From: Jiella marina
GTDB taxonomy: Bacteria > Pseudomonadota > Alphaproteobacteria > Rhizobiales > Rhizobiaceae
Reading direction: 5' to 3'
NCBI RefSeq assembly: GCF_024359545.1
Contig: NZ_JAKQZG010000002.1
Location: 62,001 to 126,000, forward strand
DNA: 64,000 nucleotides
Made by a program: the position numbers and the translations under genes. Within the stretch, counting starts at the first letter, position 1. Each line of letters opens with the position of its first letter. Below, piece after piece: positions 30,481 through 38,364 of this stretch. The notes under the pieces are model-generated. The model made no database searches. It saw nothing but the letters and a program-made list of their open reading frames with translations, and had not been told where the DNA came from.

Positions 30481-31554
30481 ATGCCCTCTCACGAGCCTGC
30501 GAACAAGTCCATGACCGAGCGTTTCAATTCCGTCCTCGACGCCATCGGCAACACGCCGCTGATCCGGCTGGCGCGTGCCTCCGAAGAGACGGGGTGCGAG
30601 ATCTACGGGAAGGCCGAGTTCATGAATCCGGGCCAGTCGGTGAAGGATCGGGCGGGGCTGTTCATCATCCGCGACGCCGAGGAGAAAGGGCTCCTCGCCC
30701 CCGGCGGCATCATCGTCGAAGGCACCGCCGGCAATACCGGAATCGGGCTTTCGCTGGTCGCCAACGCGCTCGGCTACAAGACGGTGATCGTCATCCCCGA
30801 GACCCAGAGCGAGGAAAAGAAGGACGCGCTGCGTCTGATGGGTGCCGAGCTGATCGAAGTGCCGGCTGTCCCCTACAAGAACCCGAACAACTACGTGAAG
30901 CTCTCCGGCCGCCTCGCCGCACAGCTTGCCAAGACCCATTCGGCCGGGGCGATCTGGGCGAACCAATTCGACAATGTCGCGAACCGCGACGGCCATGTGG
31001 TGACGACGGCCGAGGAGATCTGGCATCAGACCGCCGGCGACGTCGACGGCTTCATCTGCGCGGTCGGCACCGGCGGCACGCTCGCCGGCACCGCCATGGG
31101 CCTGAAACGCCATTCCGGCCGCATCAAGATCGGCATCGCCGACCCGATGGGCGCGGCGCTCTACAATTACTACGCCCATGGCGAACTCAAGTCCGAAGGC
31201 TCGTCGATCACCGAAGGCATCGGCCAGGGCCGCGTCACCGCCAATCTCGAAGGCTTCGAGCCGGATTTCGCCTATCAGATCGGCGACGAAGAGGCCGTGC
31301 GCATCGTCTTCGACCTCGTCCAGGAAGAAGGCCTGTGTCTCGGGGGCTCGTCCGGCATCAACATCGCCGGCGCGATGCACATGGCCCGAGAGATGGGGCC
31401 GGGTCATACCATCGTGACGGTGCTCTGCGACTACGGCAATCGTTATCAGTCGAAGCTCTTCAACCCGGCCTTCCTGAAGGAAAAGGGCCTGCCGGTGCCC
31501 GAGTGGATCGGCCGGACGCCCGAGTACGACATTCCGTTCGAGGATGTTGCGTGA
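30481..31554 (+). CDS. cysK: Cysteine synthase A-like PLP enzyme
   Basis: A 357-residue fold-type II PLP protein of the O-acetylserine sulfhydrylase family. The catalytic lysine is in NPGQSVKDRAG near residue 55, the asparagine loop is EGTAGNTGIGLS, and the phosphate loop is GTGGTLAG near 200. It is longer than the common 310-330 residues and carries a NPNNYVKLSGRLAAQL segment typical of the CysK2-like group of alphaproteobacteria. It should make cysteine from O-acetylserine and sulfide. An ATG at 30511 is an alternative start. It overlaps the AlaX-like gene. Confidence 0.88.
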   Translation: MPSHEPANKSMTERFNSVLDAIGNTPLIRLARASEETGCEIYGKAEFMNPGQSVKDRAGLFIIRDAEEKGLLAPGGIIVEGTAGNTGIGLSLVANALGYKTVIVIPETQSEEKKDALRLMGAELIEVPAVPYKNPNNYVKLSGRLAAQLAKTHSAGAIWANQFDNVANRDGHVVTTAEEIWHQTAGDVDGFICAVGTGGTLAGTAMGLKRHSGRIKIGIADPMGAALYNYYAHGELKSEGSSITEGIGQGRVTANLEGFEPDFAYQIGDEEAVRIVFDLVQEEGLCLGGSSGINIAGAMHMAREMGPGHTIVTVLCDYGNRYQSKLFNPAFLKEKGLPVPEWIGRTPEYDIPFEDVA

Positions 31555-32282
31555 CCGACGCGCTCTTTCGCGAGGATGCCTATCTCTCGACCGTAGAGGC
31601 GACGGTCACAGGCATCGGCGAGGATGGCGGCATTCTGACCGATCGCACGGTGTTCTATGCAACATCGGGCGGCCAGCCGGGCGATACCGGGCATTTCGAG
31701 CGCGCAGACGGTTCGATCATCAAGATCGCCGGCACCGTCACCGGCGGAACCAAGGACGAGATCGTTCATCGGCCCGCGGAGGGCGAGCCCGCACCGCAGA
31801 TCGGTGAAAGCGTCGTGCTCCACATCGACTGGAAGCGCCGCTACCGGCTGATGCGCATGCACACGGCCTGCCACATCCTGTCCGTCGTCCTGCCCTATCC
31901 GATCACCGGCGCTTCCGTCGGCGAAGAGGAAAGCCGGGTCGATTTCGACCTCACCGACGCTTCGGCCGACAAGGCCGACGTCACCGAAAAGATGATGGCA
32001 ATCGTCTCCGCCAATCATCCGGTCTTCACCCGCTGGATCACCGATGCGGAGCTCGAAGCCAATCCCGGCCTCGTCAAGTCTGCCAATGTCCGGCCGCCGC
32101 GCGGAGCCGGGCAGATTCGCCTCGTGTGCATTGGCGAGGAGGGCTCTGTCGACACCCAGCCCTGCGGCGGCACCCATGTCTCGGAGACCCAGGAGGTCGG
32201 GGACATTCATATCGGCAAGATCGAGAAGAAGGGCCGGGAAAACCGCCGCTTCCGCATCCGGTTCGGTCCCATGCCTGCGTGA
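31551..32282 (+). CDS. alaX: Alanyl-tRNA editing protein AlaX
   Basis: A 243-residue stand-alone editing domain related to the C-terminal part of alanyl-tRNA synthetase; it removes Ser or Gly wrongly attached to tRNA-Ala. The zinc site is seen as HTACHIL (about residue 104) and QPCGGTHV (about 203). An N-terminal beta-barrel part (TVFYATSGGQPGDTGHF) gives the 'AlaX-M/II' layout. The GTG start overlaps the cysteine synthase stop (GTGA), which indicates translational coupling; linking amino acid synthesis to tRNA proofreading is unusual (Ser is the precursor of Cys). Confidence 0.92.
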   Translation: MTDALFREDAYLSTVEATVTGIGEDGGILTDRTVFYATSGGQPGDTGHFERADGSIIKIAGTVTGGTKDEIVHRPAEGEPAPQIGESVVLHIDWKRRYRLMRMHTACHILSVVLPYPITGASVGEEESRVDFDLTDASADKADVTEKMMAIVSANHPVFTRWITDAELEANPGLVKSANVRPPRGAGQIRLVCIGEEGSVDTQPCGGTHVSETQEVGDIHIGKIEKKGRENRRFRIRFGPMPA

Positions 32283-32432
32283 TGGGCGCCCGCGGTCCGC
32301 AGTATTGATGCGGGCTGGGAGGACTTCAGTCCAGGCAGTCGCCGGGCCCCCAATCTTGCGCCATGCGAATCGCCCTGTCCGAAACGGGTCGTTTCGTCGT
32401 GAAGCATCGAATGATCGATGATCGTCTTCCGC

Positions 32433-33188
32433 TCAAGCGCCGAAGAGGTCGGGCCTCTCGACGCTGAGGTTCTGCACCGTGCGCAGGACCTCTTGTAGAT
32501 GGGCGGCCATCGTGCGGCCGACCTCTTCGCCCTCGCCGCGCTCCATGGCATCGAGAATCGCGGTGTGCTGCGCGAGCAAAATCTCCAGATGCCCCGCCTC
32601 CGGCAGGCTGAGATAGCGCACGCGATCCATCTGCAGCTTGACCGTCTGGATCAGCCGCCAGCTCTTCGATAGTCCCGCCTCCACGCAGAAGGCCCGGTGA
32701 AACGCTTCATCGAGCTCCATGAACCGCTCATGATCGGATTGCCTTGCGGCGAGTTCCTGCTCGGCCAGATTGGCGCGCTGGGCGATCAGGAATCGCGGTG
32801 CGCACCGCGGCGTCAGCCGCCTGACCACGGAAACCTCGAGTGCCTCCCGGATGAACTGGGCTTCCTCCACATCCGCAAGCCGGATGGGCGCGACGAAGCT
32901 GCCTCGTTGCGGCAGGATGTCGATCAGACCCTCGTCAGCCAGTCGGATGAGCGCTTCGCGCACCGGCGTCCGCGACACCCCAAGCTGAAGGGCCAGCTCC
33001 TTTTCGCTCAGGCTCTCCGAAGGCATCATGGCAAGCGTCGTGATCGCCCGTCGCAACACTTCGTAAATCTGCGGCGATATCGGGAGCCGATTGTTTACCG
33101 GCTTGAAGCTTCGACCCGGGAGAGAAGGACGGTCGGAGGCGCCGCCTTCCGCCGTTCGGATGTCCGCGCCACTCGGACTGAGTTTCAT
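32433..33188 (-). CDS. GntR family regulator (FadR/FCD subfamily)
   Basis: A 251-residue regulator. The N-terminal winged helix-turn-helix is near residues 35-95 (YEVLRRAITTLAMMPSESLSEKELALQLGVSRTPVREALIRLADEGLIDILPQRGSFV), followed by the all-helical FCD domain (FIREALEVSVVRRL, DEAFHRAFCVEAG, LAQHTAILDAMERG) that binds a carboxylate, often via metal-binding His/Asp residues. It is set beside a hexonate dehydrogenase, a TRAP transporter and uxuA, which it likely controls. I start at ATG 33188; an upstream start would add 15 residues. Confidence 0.93.
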   Translation of the reverse strand: MKLSPSGADIRTAEGGASDRPSLPGRSFKPVNNRLPISPQIYEVLRRAITTLAMMPSESLSEKELALQLGVSRTPVREALIRLADEGLIDILPQRGSFVAPIRLADVEEAQFIREALEVSVVRRLTPRCAPRFLIAQRANLAEQELAARQSDHERFMELDEAFHRAFCVEAGLSKSWRLIQTVKLQMDRVRYLSLPEAGHLEILLAQHTAILDAMERGEGEEVGRTMAAHLQEVLRTVQNLSVERPDLFGA

Positions 33189-33439
33189 GCCTGATCCTGA
33201 GTTGACACTAAGGGAGTACCTCACCTGTTGCACCTACCGGCCGGTCGTTCAAGCCTGATGGTGCCAACCAACATGCTACCATGCCAGAGGCGCGGCAATC
33301 CAGGAACAGGGTGGAGGTCGTCTATTCGGCTTCGTCCTTGGCAGAGGGGTCACCAAGGCCACCATGCGCATGAATGCCGGTATCACTTGCGGCGCCCCAG
33401 CATATGTATTATCTATTAATACACAACCGAAGGCGACCG
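33189..33439. promoter_or_regulatory. GntR gene and higBA divergent promoter region
   Basis: This 251-bp gap holds the leftward promoter of the GntR gene and the rightward promoter of higBA. TGCTACCAT at 33274-33282 recurs in the dctP-uxuA divergent promoter (38278-38286) and may be a GntR half-site. Near the higB end the DNA is AT-rich with a perfect dyad. Confidence 0.4.
33405..33423. promoter_or_regulatory. Candidate HigA operator: perfect 7-bp dyad
   Basis: TGTATTATCTATTAATACA has perfect 7-bp arms with a 5-bp centre. It lies 17-35 bp upstream of the higB ATG in AT-rich DNA that looks like the -10 region (TATTAT, TATTAAT). HigA-type antitoxins repress their own promoters through such palindromes. 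Confidence 0.65.
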
Positions 33440-33721
33440 ATGATCCGATCGTTCAAAGGCAAGCTTGCAGAAGCGCTCGGAAACGGTCGGGCCGCCAAGG
33501 GCTTTCCGCCGGATCTGGTCAAAGTGGCGACGCGGAAGCTTGCCTATCTCAAACGGGCACGGCTTCTGTCGGACCTCGCAGCACCACCGGGCAATCGACT
33601 GGAAAGCTTGCAGGGCAATCGGGAAGGGCAGCACTCGATCAGAATCAATGATCAATGGCGGATCTGTTTCGTCTGGCGGGACGGTGCCGCCGACGAAGTC
33701 GAGATCGTCGATTATCACTAG
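33440..33721 (+). CDS. higB: HigB-type toxin (RelE superfamily)
   Basis: A 93-residue basic toxin. The N-terminal MIRSFKGKLAEALGN and the C-terminal LQGNREGQHSIRINDQWRICFVWRDGAADEVEIVDYH are the HigB hallmarks (the strand IRINDQWRICF, the end EIVDYH). HigB cleaves mRNA on translating ribosomes. It is 8 bp upstream of higA, in the toxin-first order. The ATG at 33440 fits the family start, although a longer frame exists. Confidence 0.93.
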   Translation: MIRSFKGKLAEALGNGRAAKGFPPDLVKVATRKLAYLKRARLLSDLAAPPGNRLESLQGNREGQHSIRINDQWRICFVWRDGAADEVEIVDYH

Positions 33722-33729
33722 AGGCCGCA

Positions 33730-34023
33730 ATGGAAGACCTGAAGGAAATGCGCCCCGTCCACCCGGGAGAAATTCTCCGGGAAGAGTTCATGATCCCGTA
33801 CAAACTGACGGCGGGAAAGCTCGCCAAGGCCCTCAAGGTCAATCGGGACCGGATCGAAAAACTGTCCCGGGAACAGATCGGAGTGTCCGCCGATACCGCT
33901 CTGCGACTCGGCAAGTATTTCGGTACGACGGCCGAACTCTGGCTGGGGCTTCAGTCGGACTGGGATCTCAGAATGGCGCAGGAATCCGCCGATCTCAGCG
34001 GCATCGACCCGATCGCGGCATAA
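33730..34023 (+). CDS. higA: HigA-type antitoxin (XRE family)
   Basis: A 97-residue antitoxin. MRPVHPGEILREEFMIPYKLTAGKLAKALKVNRDRIEKLSREQIGVSADTALRLGKYFGTTAELWLGLQSDWDL is the canonical HigA motif set (HPGEIL-EEF, then helix-turn-helix, then LWLGLQ). It neutralises HigB and represses the higBA promoter. The end faces the zinc dehydrogenase gene with a 9-bp gap. Confidence 0.94.
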   Translation: MEDLKEMRPVHPGEILREEFMIPYKLTAGKLAKALKVNRDRIEKLSREQIGVSADTALRLGKYFGTTAELWLGLQSDWDLRMAQESADLSGIDPIAA

Positions 34024-34032
34024 TCCACAGCC

Positions 34033-35073
34033 TCAACTGAAAACGAGTTGGGCCTTCACCGCCTGGGTCCTGTCGCCGGCCAGGGCAAAGGCCTCGTCCA
34101 GCCGATCGAGTGGCAGCCGGTGGGTGATCATCGGACGGACGTCGATCGCGCCTTCATTGATGAGGCGAACAGCCTCGGCGAACTCTTCATGGAAGCGGTG
34201 CGTGCCGACCATGTCGATCTCCTTGCCGACCAGCGCATTCAGCGGGACGGCGATGTTGCCACCGACGCCCACCTGGACGAGCCGGCCAAGCGGACGAACA
34301 GCCGCGATCGCCGAAGCGATGGCCGGCGCGGCCGCCGAACATTCGAAGGCCACGTCGAACCAGCCCTTGTCGGCGGCGTAGGCCTCCATTTCGCTGCCGT
34401 CCCGGGCGACGTTGATCGTGCGGGTCGCCCCCATTTCGCGCGCCACGTCGAGCGGGCGGTCGTGCAGGTCGGTCACGACGATCTCCGCCGCGCCGCGATG
34501 GCGCGCGACGGCAGCGCACAGGACACCGATCGGCCCTGCACCCGTCACGAGGACGCGTTTGCCGGCAAGATCGCCGGCACGGTTGGCGGCGTGGAGGCAC
34601 ACCGCCAGCGGCTCGGATGTGGCCCCCTCGTCGAGCCCGCGCGCTTCGGCAAGCGGCACGCACTGCGACGCCGGCACGACCATCTTCTCGCGGAACAGTC
34701 CCTGTTCATGAGGCAGGCGTAGGGCCGAGCCGGAAAAACGCATGTTCAGGCAATGCTGCGGGTGGCCCTCGGCGCAGTAGCGGCATTCCCCGCAAGGTCG
34801 GCTGGGATTGACGGCGACCTTCTGCCCGACCGACAGACCCGACACGCCGGCGCCCAGCGCCGCGATCGTACCCGCCGCCTCGTGGCCCAGGATGATCGGC
34901 TCCCGCACCCGGATCGGACCGAAGCCGCCCTCGTGGAAATAGTGCAGATCCGAGCCGCAGATGCCGCCCGCCCCCATGGCGACGAGAACCTCCCCGGCCT
35001 GCGGCTCATCGAGCTCGGTCGTCTCAAGACGGACGTCATGTTGCGCGTAAAGGCGGCAGACGCGGGTTTGCAT
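34033..35073 (-). CDS. Zinc-dependent alcohol dehydrogenase, L-idonate/L-gulonate 5-dehydrogenase-like
   Basis: A 346-residue medium-chain dehydrogenase. Catalytic zinc ligands are in GGICGSDLHYFHEG and GHEAAG (about residues 40-70), the structural zinc site is CGECRYCAEGHPQHC near 95, and the NAD(P) motif is VLVTGAGPIGVLCAA near 170. The closest family pattern is L-idonate 5-dehydrogenase. With uxuA and a TRAP acid transporter nearby, oxidation of L-gulonate or L-idonate toward a keto-hexonate is plausible (inference). It is 9 bp downstream of dctM on the same strand, so it is the last gene of the transporter transcript. Confidence 0.85.
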   Translation of the reverse strand: MQTRVCRLYAQHDVRLETTELDEPQAGEVLVAMGAGGICGSDLHYFHEGGFGPIRVREPIILGHEAAGTIAALGAGVSGLSVGQKVAVNPSRPCGECRYCAEGHPQHCLNMRFSGSALRLPHEQGLFREKMVVPASQCVPLAEARGLDEGATSEPLAVCLHAANRAGDLAGKRVLVTGAGPIGVLCAAVARHRGAAEIVVTDLHDRPLDVAREMGATRTINVARDGSEMEAYAADKGWFDVAFECSAAAPAIASAIAAVRPLGRLVQVGVGGNIAVPLNALVGKEIDMVGTHRFHEEFAEAVRLINEGAIDVRPMITHRLPLDRLDEAFALAGDRTQAVKAQLVFS

Positions 35074-35083
35074 GGCGGATTTC

Positions 35084-36361
35084 TCAATCGAACAGGATGG
35101 ACGGCAGCCATGTGGAAAAGGCCGGCACATAGGAGACGAGAAGCAGGATCGCGATATTGGTCAGGATGAAGGGCGTGATCGCGCGCACCACCGGCGCCAG
35201 CGGCAACCGGGCGATGTTCGCGCAGACGAAGAGGCAGACGCCGACGGGCGGGGTCGTCAGACCGATCATCAGATTGAGGACGGCGAAGGTCGCGAAATGG
35301 ATCGGATCGATGCCGACGCTGGTCGCGAGCGACAGGAGTGGCACGAAGAGGACGATCAGCGCGGCGATCGTCTCCATGAACATGCCGATGAACAGCAGGA
35401 AGATGTTGATCAGGAGAATGACCACGAACTTGTTGTCGGTGATCGACAGAACGGTCTCTGCGATCGCCTGGGGAATGCGTTCGGAAACGAGGATCCAGCC
35501 GAACACGTTGGCGAACCCGACGAGAGCCAGGATCGCCGCGGAGGCCACGGCCGAGTCGATCAGAACCTTCGGCACCGCCCGCAGCGGCAATTCGCGATAG
35601 ATGAAGGCCCCGACGACGAAAGCGTAGATACTGGCGACGACGGCGGTTTCCGTCGGCGTGACCTTGCCGGAAAGCAGGCTGCCGACGATCAGACCGGTCA
35701 TGAACAGCGCCCAGAACGCGTCGAGAAAGGAGCGGCCGAGTTCGCCGACGCCCTGCCAGGGCTGGCGGGGAAATCCCTTGCGTACGGCGATCAGATAGGT
35801 CGTCACCATCATGGCGAGACCGAGCAGGAAGCCGGGAATGGCGCCCGCCATGAACATCCGCCCGACCGAAATGCCCGAGAGCGAACCGACGATGATCATC
35901 GGCACCGAGGGCGGGATGATCGGCCCGACGGTCGAGGACGCGGCGGTGACGGCGGCGGAAAAGTCGCCGGGATAGCCGGCCTTCTTCATGCCGGGGATCA
36001 TCACCCCGCCGATCGAGGCGGCATCGGCGACGGCCGTGCCCGAAATGCCGCCGAACAGCATTGAGGCGGCAACGTTGGACAGACCCAGCCCGCCGCGCAG
36101 CCAGCCGACGAGCGCATTGGCGAAGCGCACGATGCGCGCGGTGATGCCGCCATGGTTCATCAGATTGCCGGCCAGGATGAAGCCGGGGATCGACAGGAGG
36201 ACGAAGACGTCCATCCCGGCGTACATCTTCTGCGGAATCACCACCAGCGGAATGCCGGCGGCGACGAGATAGGCGAGCGAGGCCACGCCGAGGACGACGG
36301 CCACGGGAAGGCCGATGACAAGGCCAAGGACGAAGGTCCCGAGAAGGATCGCGAGGTTCAT
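35084..36361 (-). CDS. dctM: TRAP transporter large permease (DctM type)
   Basis: A 425-residue protein with about 12-13 hydrophobic segments, the ion-coupled transport subunit. It opens LAILLGTFVLGLVIGLPVAVVLG, has FGGISGTAVADAASIGGVMIPGMKKAGY near residue 115 and the second-half signature SSTVGPIIPPSVPMIIVGSL, all typical of DctM. It overlaps the dctQ stop by 4 bp. Transport uses a sodium gradient and takes up an acid delivered by the DctP protein. Confidence 0.95.
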   Translation of the reverse strand: MNLAILLGTFVLGLVIGLPVAVVLGVASLAYLVAAGIPLVVIPQKMYAGMDVFVLLSIPGFILAGNLMNHGGITARIVRFANALVGWLRGGLGLSNVAASMLFGGISGTAVADAASIGGVMIPGMKKAGYPGDFSAAVTAASSTVGPIIPPSVPMIIVGSLSGISVGRMFMAGAIPGFLLGLAMMVTTYLIAVRKGFPRQPWQGVGELGRSFLDAFWALFMTGLIVGSLLSGKVTPTETAVVASIYAFVVGAFIYRELPLRAVPKVLIDSAVASAAILALVGFANVFGWILVSERIPQAIAETVLSITDNKFVVILLINIFLLFIGMFMETIAALIVLFVPLLSLATSVGIDPIHFATFAVLNLMIGLTTPPVGVCLFVCANIARLPLAPVVRAITPFILTNIAILLLVSYVPAFSTWLPSILFD

Positions 36362-36864
36362 GGATGCGGCTCCGCCGCGTTCTCAGGCTTGCCGTTGCTC
36401 TTTCCCGTCAGCATTTCCAGAACGCGGAACGCCGCAAAGACACCAAGAAGTACGAGAAGGGTGAGAACGCTTGCATGGATGAAGTCCATGCGGAACTTCA
36501 GGACGGGCGAGGTCTGCATGACCCCGATGGAGGTGAAGCGCCAGGCCGGCCAGAGAAGCGCAGCACAGAAACCGGCGGTGATCAGCGCGCAGACCAATCT
36601 GAGAATGAAGGGGAAGCGCCCGGGCAGGGATTCCGAGACGATGTCGACATTGACGAGATCGCCGCTCTTCAAGGAAAGGCCGGTGCCGAAGGCGACGAGC
36701 CACAGAAGCGAATAGCGGGTGAGCTCCTCGGTCCAGGGCGGCGAATCGTTCAGGATGGACCGGCCGACCACCTGAACCGTGACCGCGACGATGAGGCTGG
36801 CGAAGCCGAGCCCGGTGCCCACCTGGCACACAAGCGTGAGAGCGCGATCGATCTTTACCAGCAT
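36358..36864 (-). CDS. dctQ: TRAP transporter small permease (DctQ type)
   Basis: A 168-residue membrane protein with four hydrophobic segments (VCQVGTGLGFASLIVAVTVQVVGR, then WTEELTRYSLLWLVAFGTGLSLKSGDLVNVDIV, etc.). The W-T-E-E-x-x-R-Y motif and GxxL-K-x-GDLVNVD are DctQ hallmarks. The ATG at 36864 is preferred; an upstream ATG at 36921 would add 19 residues. Two strong hairpins precede it (36961-36997 and 37008-37043). Confidence 0.9.
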   Translation of the reverse strand: MLVKIDRALTLVCQVGTGLGFASLIVAVTVQVVGRSILNDSPPWTEELTRYSLLWLVAFGTGLSLKSGDLVNVDIVSESLPGRFPFILRLVCALITAGFCAALLWPAWRFTSIGVMQTSPVLKFRMDFIHASVLTLLVLLGVFAAFRVLEMLTGKSNGKPENAAEPHP

Positions 36865-36960
36865 GCCCGGTTTCCCTGTCTCGATAATACCGTCGAGCGG
36901 ATGAAATGAACCTGGGGCCATTTCTCATTCGACAAGACGCTCAATCGCCGCGCGGACTGA

Positions 36961-36997
36961 CCGACGCGCCTGAAAGCCGTGCTTTCAAGCGCGTCGG
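36961..36997 (-). terminator. Long hairpin between dctP and dctQ (second of two)
   Basis: A 16-bp stem with one mismatch (CCGACGCGC-c-TGAAAGC / GCTTTCA-a-GCGCGTCGG) with a 3-nt loop. There is no T run after it on the minus strand, so it more likely stabilises RNA ends or slows polymerase than terminates alone. It also could be a protein-binding palindrome. Confidence 0.5.
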
Positions 36998-37007
36998 TAT
37001 AAGACAA

Positions 37008-37043
37008 GACGCCCCGGCAGACCGAAGACTGTGCCGGGGCGTC
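37008..37043 (-). terminator. Hairpin after dctP (first of two)
   Basis: A perfect 12-bp stem (GACGCCCCGGCA / TGCCGGGGCGTC) with a 12-nt loop lies 28 bp beyond the dctP stop, followed on the minus strand by TTGTCTTATACC. It is a good partial terminator that would let dctP be expressed above dctQM. Confidence 0.65.
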
Positions 37044-37070
37044 GCATGGACGGTGCTTGGGAGGACGCCG

Positions 37071-38051
37071 TCAGTTTGCGAAGAGCTCTTCGACCGTGGG
37101 CTTGATCTCGTCATTGACATTGGCGAGCACGGCATCCTTGGCCTTGGCGGCATAGGCGTCCTTGTCGACCTCGACGAATTCCATGCCCTTTTCCTTCAAG
37201 GTGTCGACGAGCTGCTTCTCGTCAGCCAGGAACAGTTCGCGCTCATAGTCCTGGGCGCGCTTGGCGGCTTCCATGACCGCGTCCTTGTCCTCGTCGGAAA
37301 GCTGGTTCCAGGTCTGCTCGGAGATCGTCAGATAGATCCAGGAGCGGACATGCTCGGTGAGGTTCACATAGTCCTGGACCTCGGCGAAATTCGCCGAATT
37401 GATCAGCGCCAGCGGGTTTTCCTGGGCGTCGATCGTACCGTTCTGCAGCGAGGTGAACACTTCCGAAAAGGCCATCGGCGTCGGCTGGGCGCCCAGCGAC
37501 TTCCAGACGTCGACGAAGAGCGGCACGTTCGGCACGCGAAGCTTCAGGCCGTTCAGATCGTCGGGCGACTCGATCGGGCGGTTGGAGGTCAGATTGCGCG
37601 GGCCGCGGGCGAAATAGGCGATCGGGCGGATCTGCGCCTTCTCGATGATCTGGGCCTCGATCTCATCGCCGATCTCGCCGCCGGCGACTTCGTCCATGTC
37701 TTCCAGAGACTTGTAGGCATAAGGCACGGCGAGAAGGGCAGCCATCGGCGCCCAGTTCTGCAGCGACTCGCCGGTGATGGTCATGTCGGCGGTGCCGAGC
37801 TGCATGCCGTTGATGAGGTCCATTTCGGCGCCGAGCGACTCGTTCGGATAGACCTCGACGGCGATGCGTCCGTCGGTGAGAGCTTCGAGCTCTTCGCCGA
37901 ACTTCACCGACGCCTTGTGCCAGGAGTTCTCCTCATTGGCCAGATGGCCGAGCTTGAGCGTCATCTCCTGTGCGAGCGCGGAGCCCGACATGAGGAGAGC
38001 CGCGAGCCCGGCGGCAATCATGGGCGTCTTGTACGAGAATGATTTCAGCAT
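37071..38051 (-). CDS. dctP: TRAP transporter substrate-binding protein (DctP type)
   Basis: A 326-residue periplasmic protein with a signal peptide (about residues 1-27, ending SGSALAQ). The mature N-terminus MTLKLGHLANEENSWHKASVKFGEELEALTDGRIAVEVYPNESLG is DctP-like, and GLKLRVPNVPLFVDVWKSLGAQPTPMAFSEVFTSLQNGTIDAQENPL carries the conserved arginine and the DxQENP motif that bind the ligand carboxylate. It is divergent from uxuA, so the ligand is probably a hexuronate or hexonate (inference). Confidence 0.94.
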   Translation of the reverse strand: MLKSFSYKTPMIAAGLAALLMSGSALAQEMTLKLGHLANEENSWHKASVKFGEELEALTDGRIAVEVYPNESLGAEMDLINGMQLGTADMTITGESLQNWAPMAALLAVPYAYKSLEDMDEVAGGEIGDEIEAQIIEKAQIRPIAYFARGPRNLTSNRPIESPDDLNGLKLRVPNVPLFVDVWKSLGAQPTPMAFSEVFTSLQNGTIDAQENPLALINSANFAEVQDYVNLTEHVRSWIYLTISEQTWNQLSDEDKDAVMEAAKRAQDYERELFLADEKQLVDTLKEKGMEFVEVDKDAYAAKAKDAVLANVNDEIKPTVEELFAN

Positions 38052-38364
38052 AGGATTTCCTCCCTGTTTTGCGACGTGATCGCCGGCATTTTCCGGGCGA
38101 CCATTCGAACCATGACCCGCCATCTTCGGCAACCGCCTCGAAGAGCCCGGGATGCCTCCCGGCATTGCCCTGGCATGGCGAGCGCTACAGTTGGTGAAGC
38201 CTGATTTCAGCCCTCGAAAGGGCCGAAAACGGCGCGGCGCCGTGTTCTGGCGCCGTCGTTCGGCCTCTATGCATGAGTGCTACCATACTAGTCAACAGGA
38301 CTGGAGTTTGCTAGCAGGCCACGAGGATAAGGGGCCGAGGTCACGGCGCGGGGAGGATTTGGCA
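38052..38364. promoter_or_regulatory. Divergent promoter region between dctP and uxuA
   Basis: The 313-bp gap has two visible features: a 6-bp perfect dyad CCGGGATGCCTCCCGG at 38147-38162, and TGCTACCAT at 38278-38286, which also occurs beside the GntR gene. One or both may be GntR operators. No coding sequence is seen. Confidence 0.45.
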
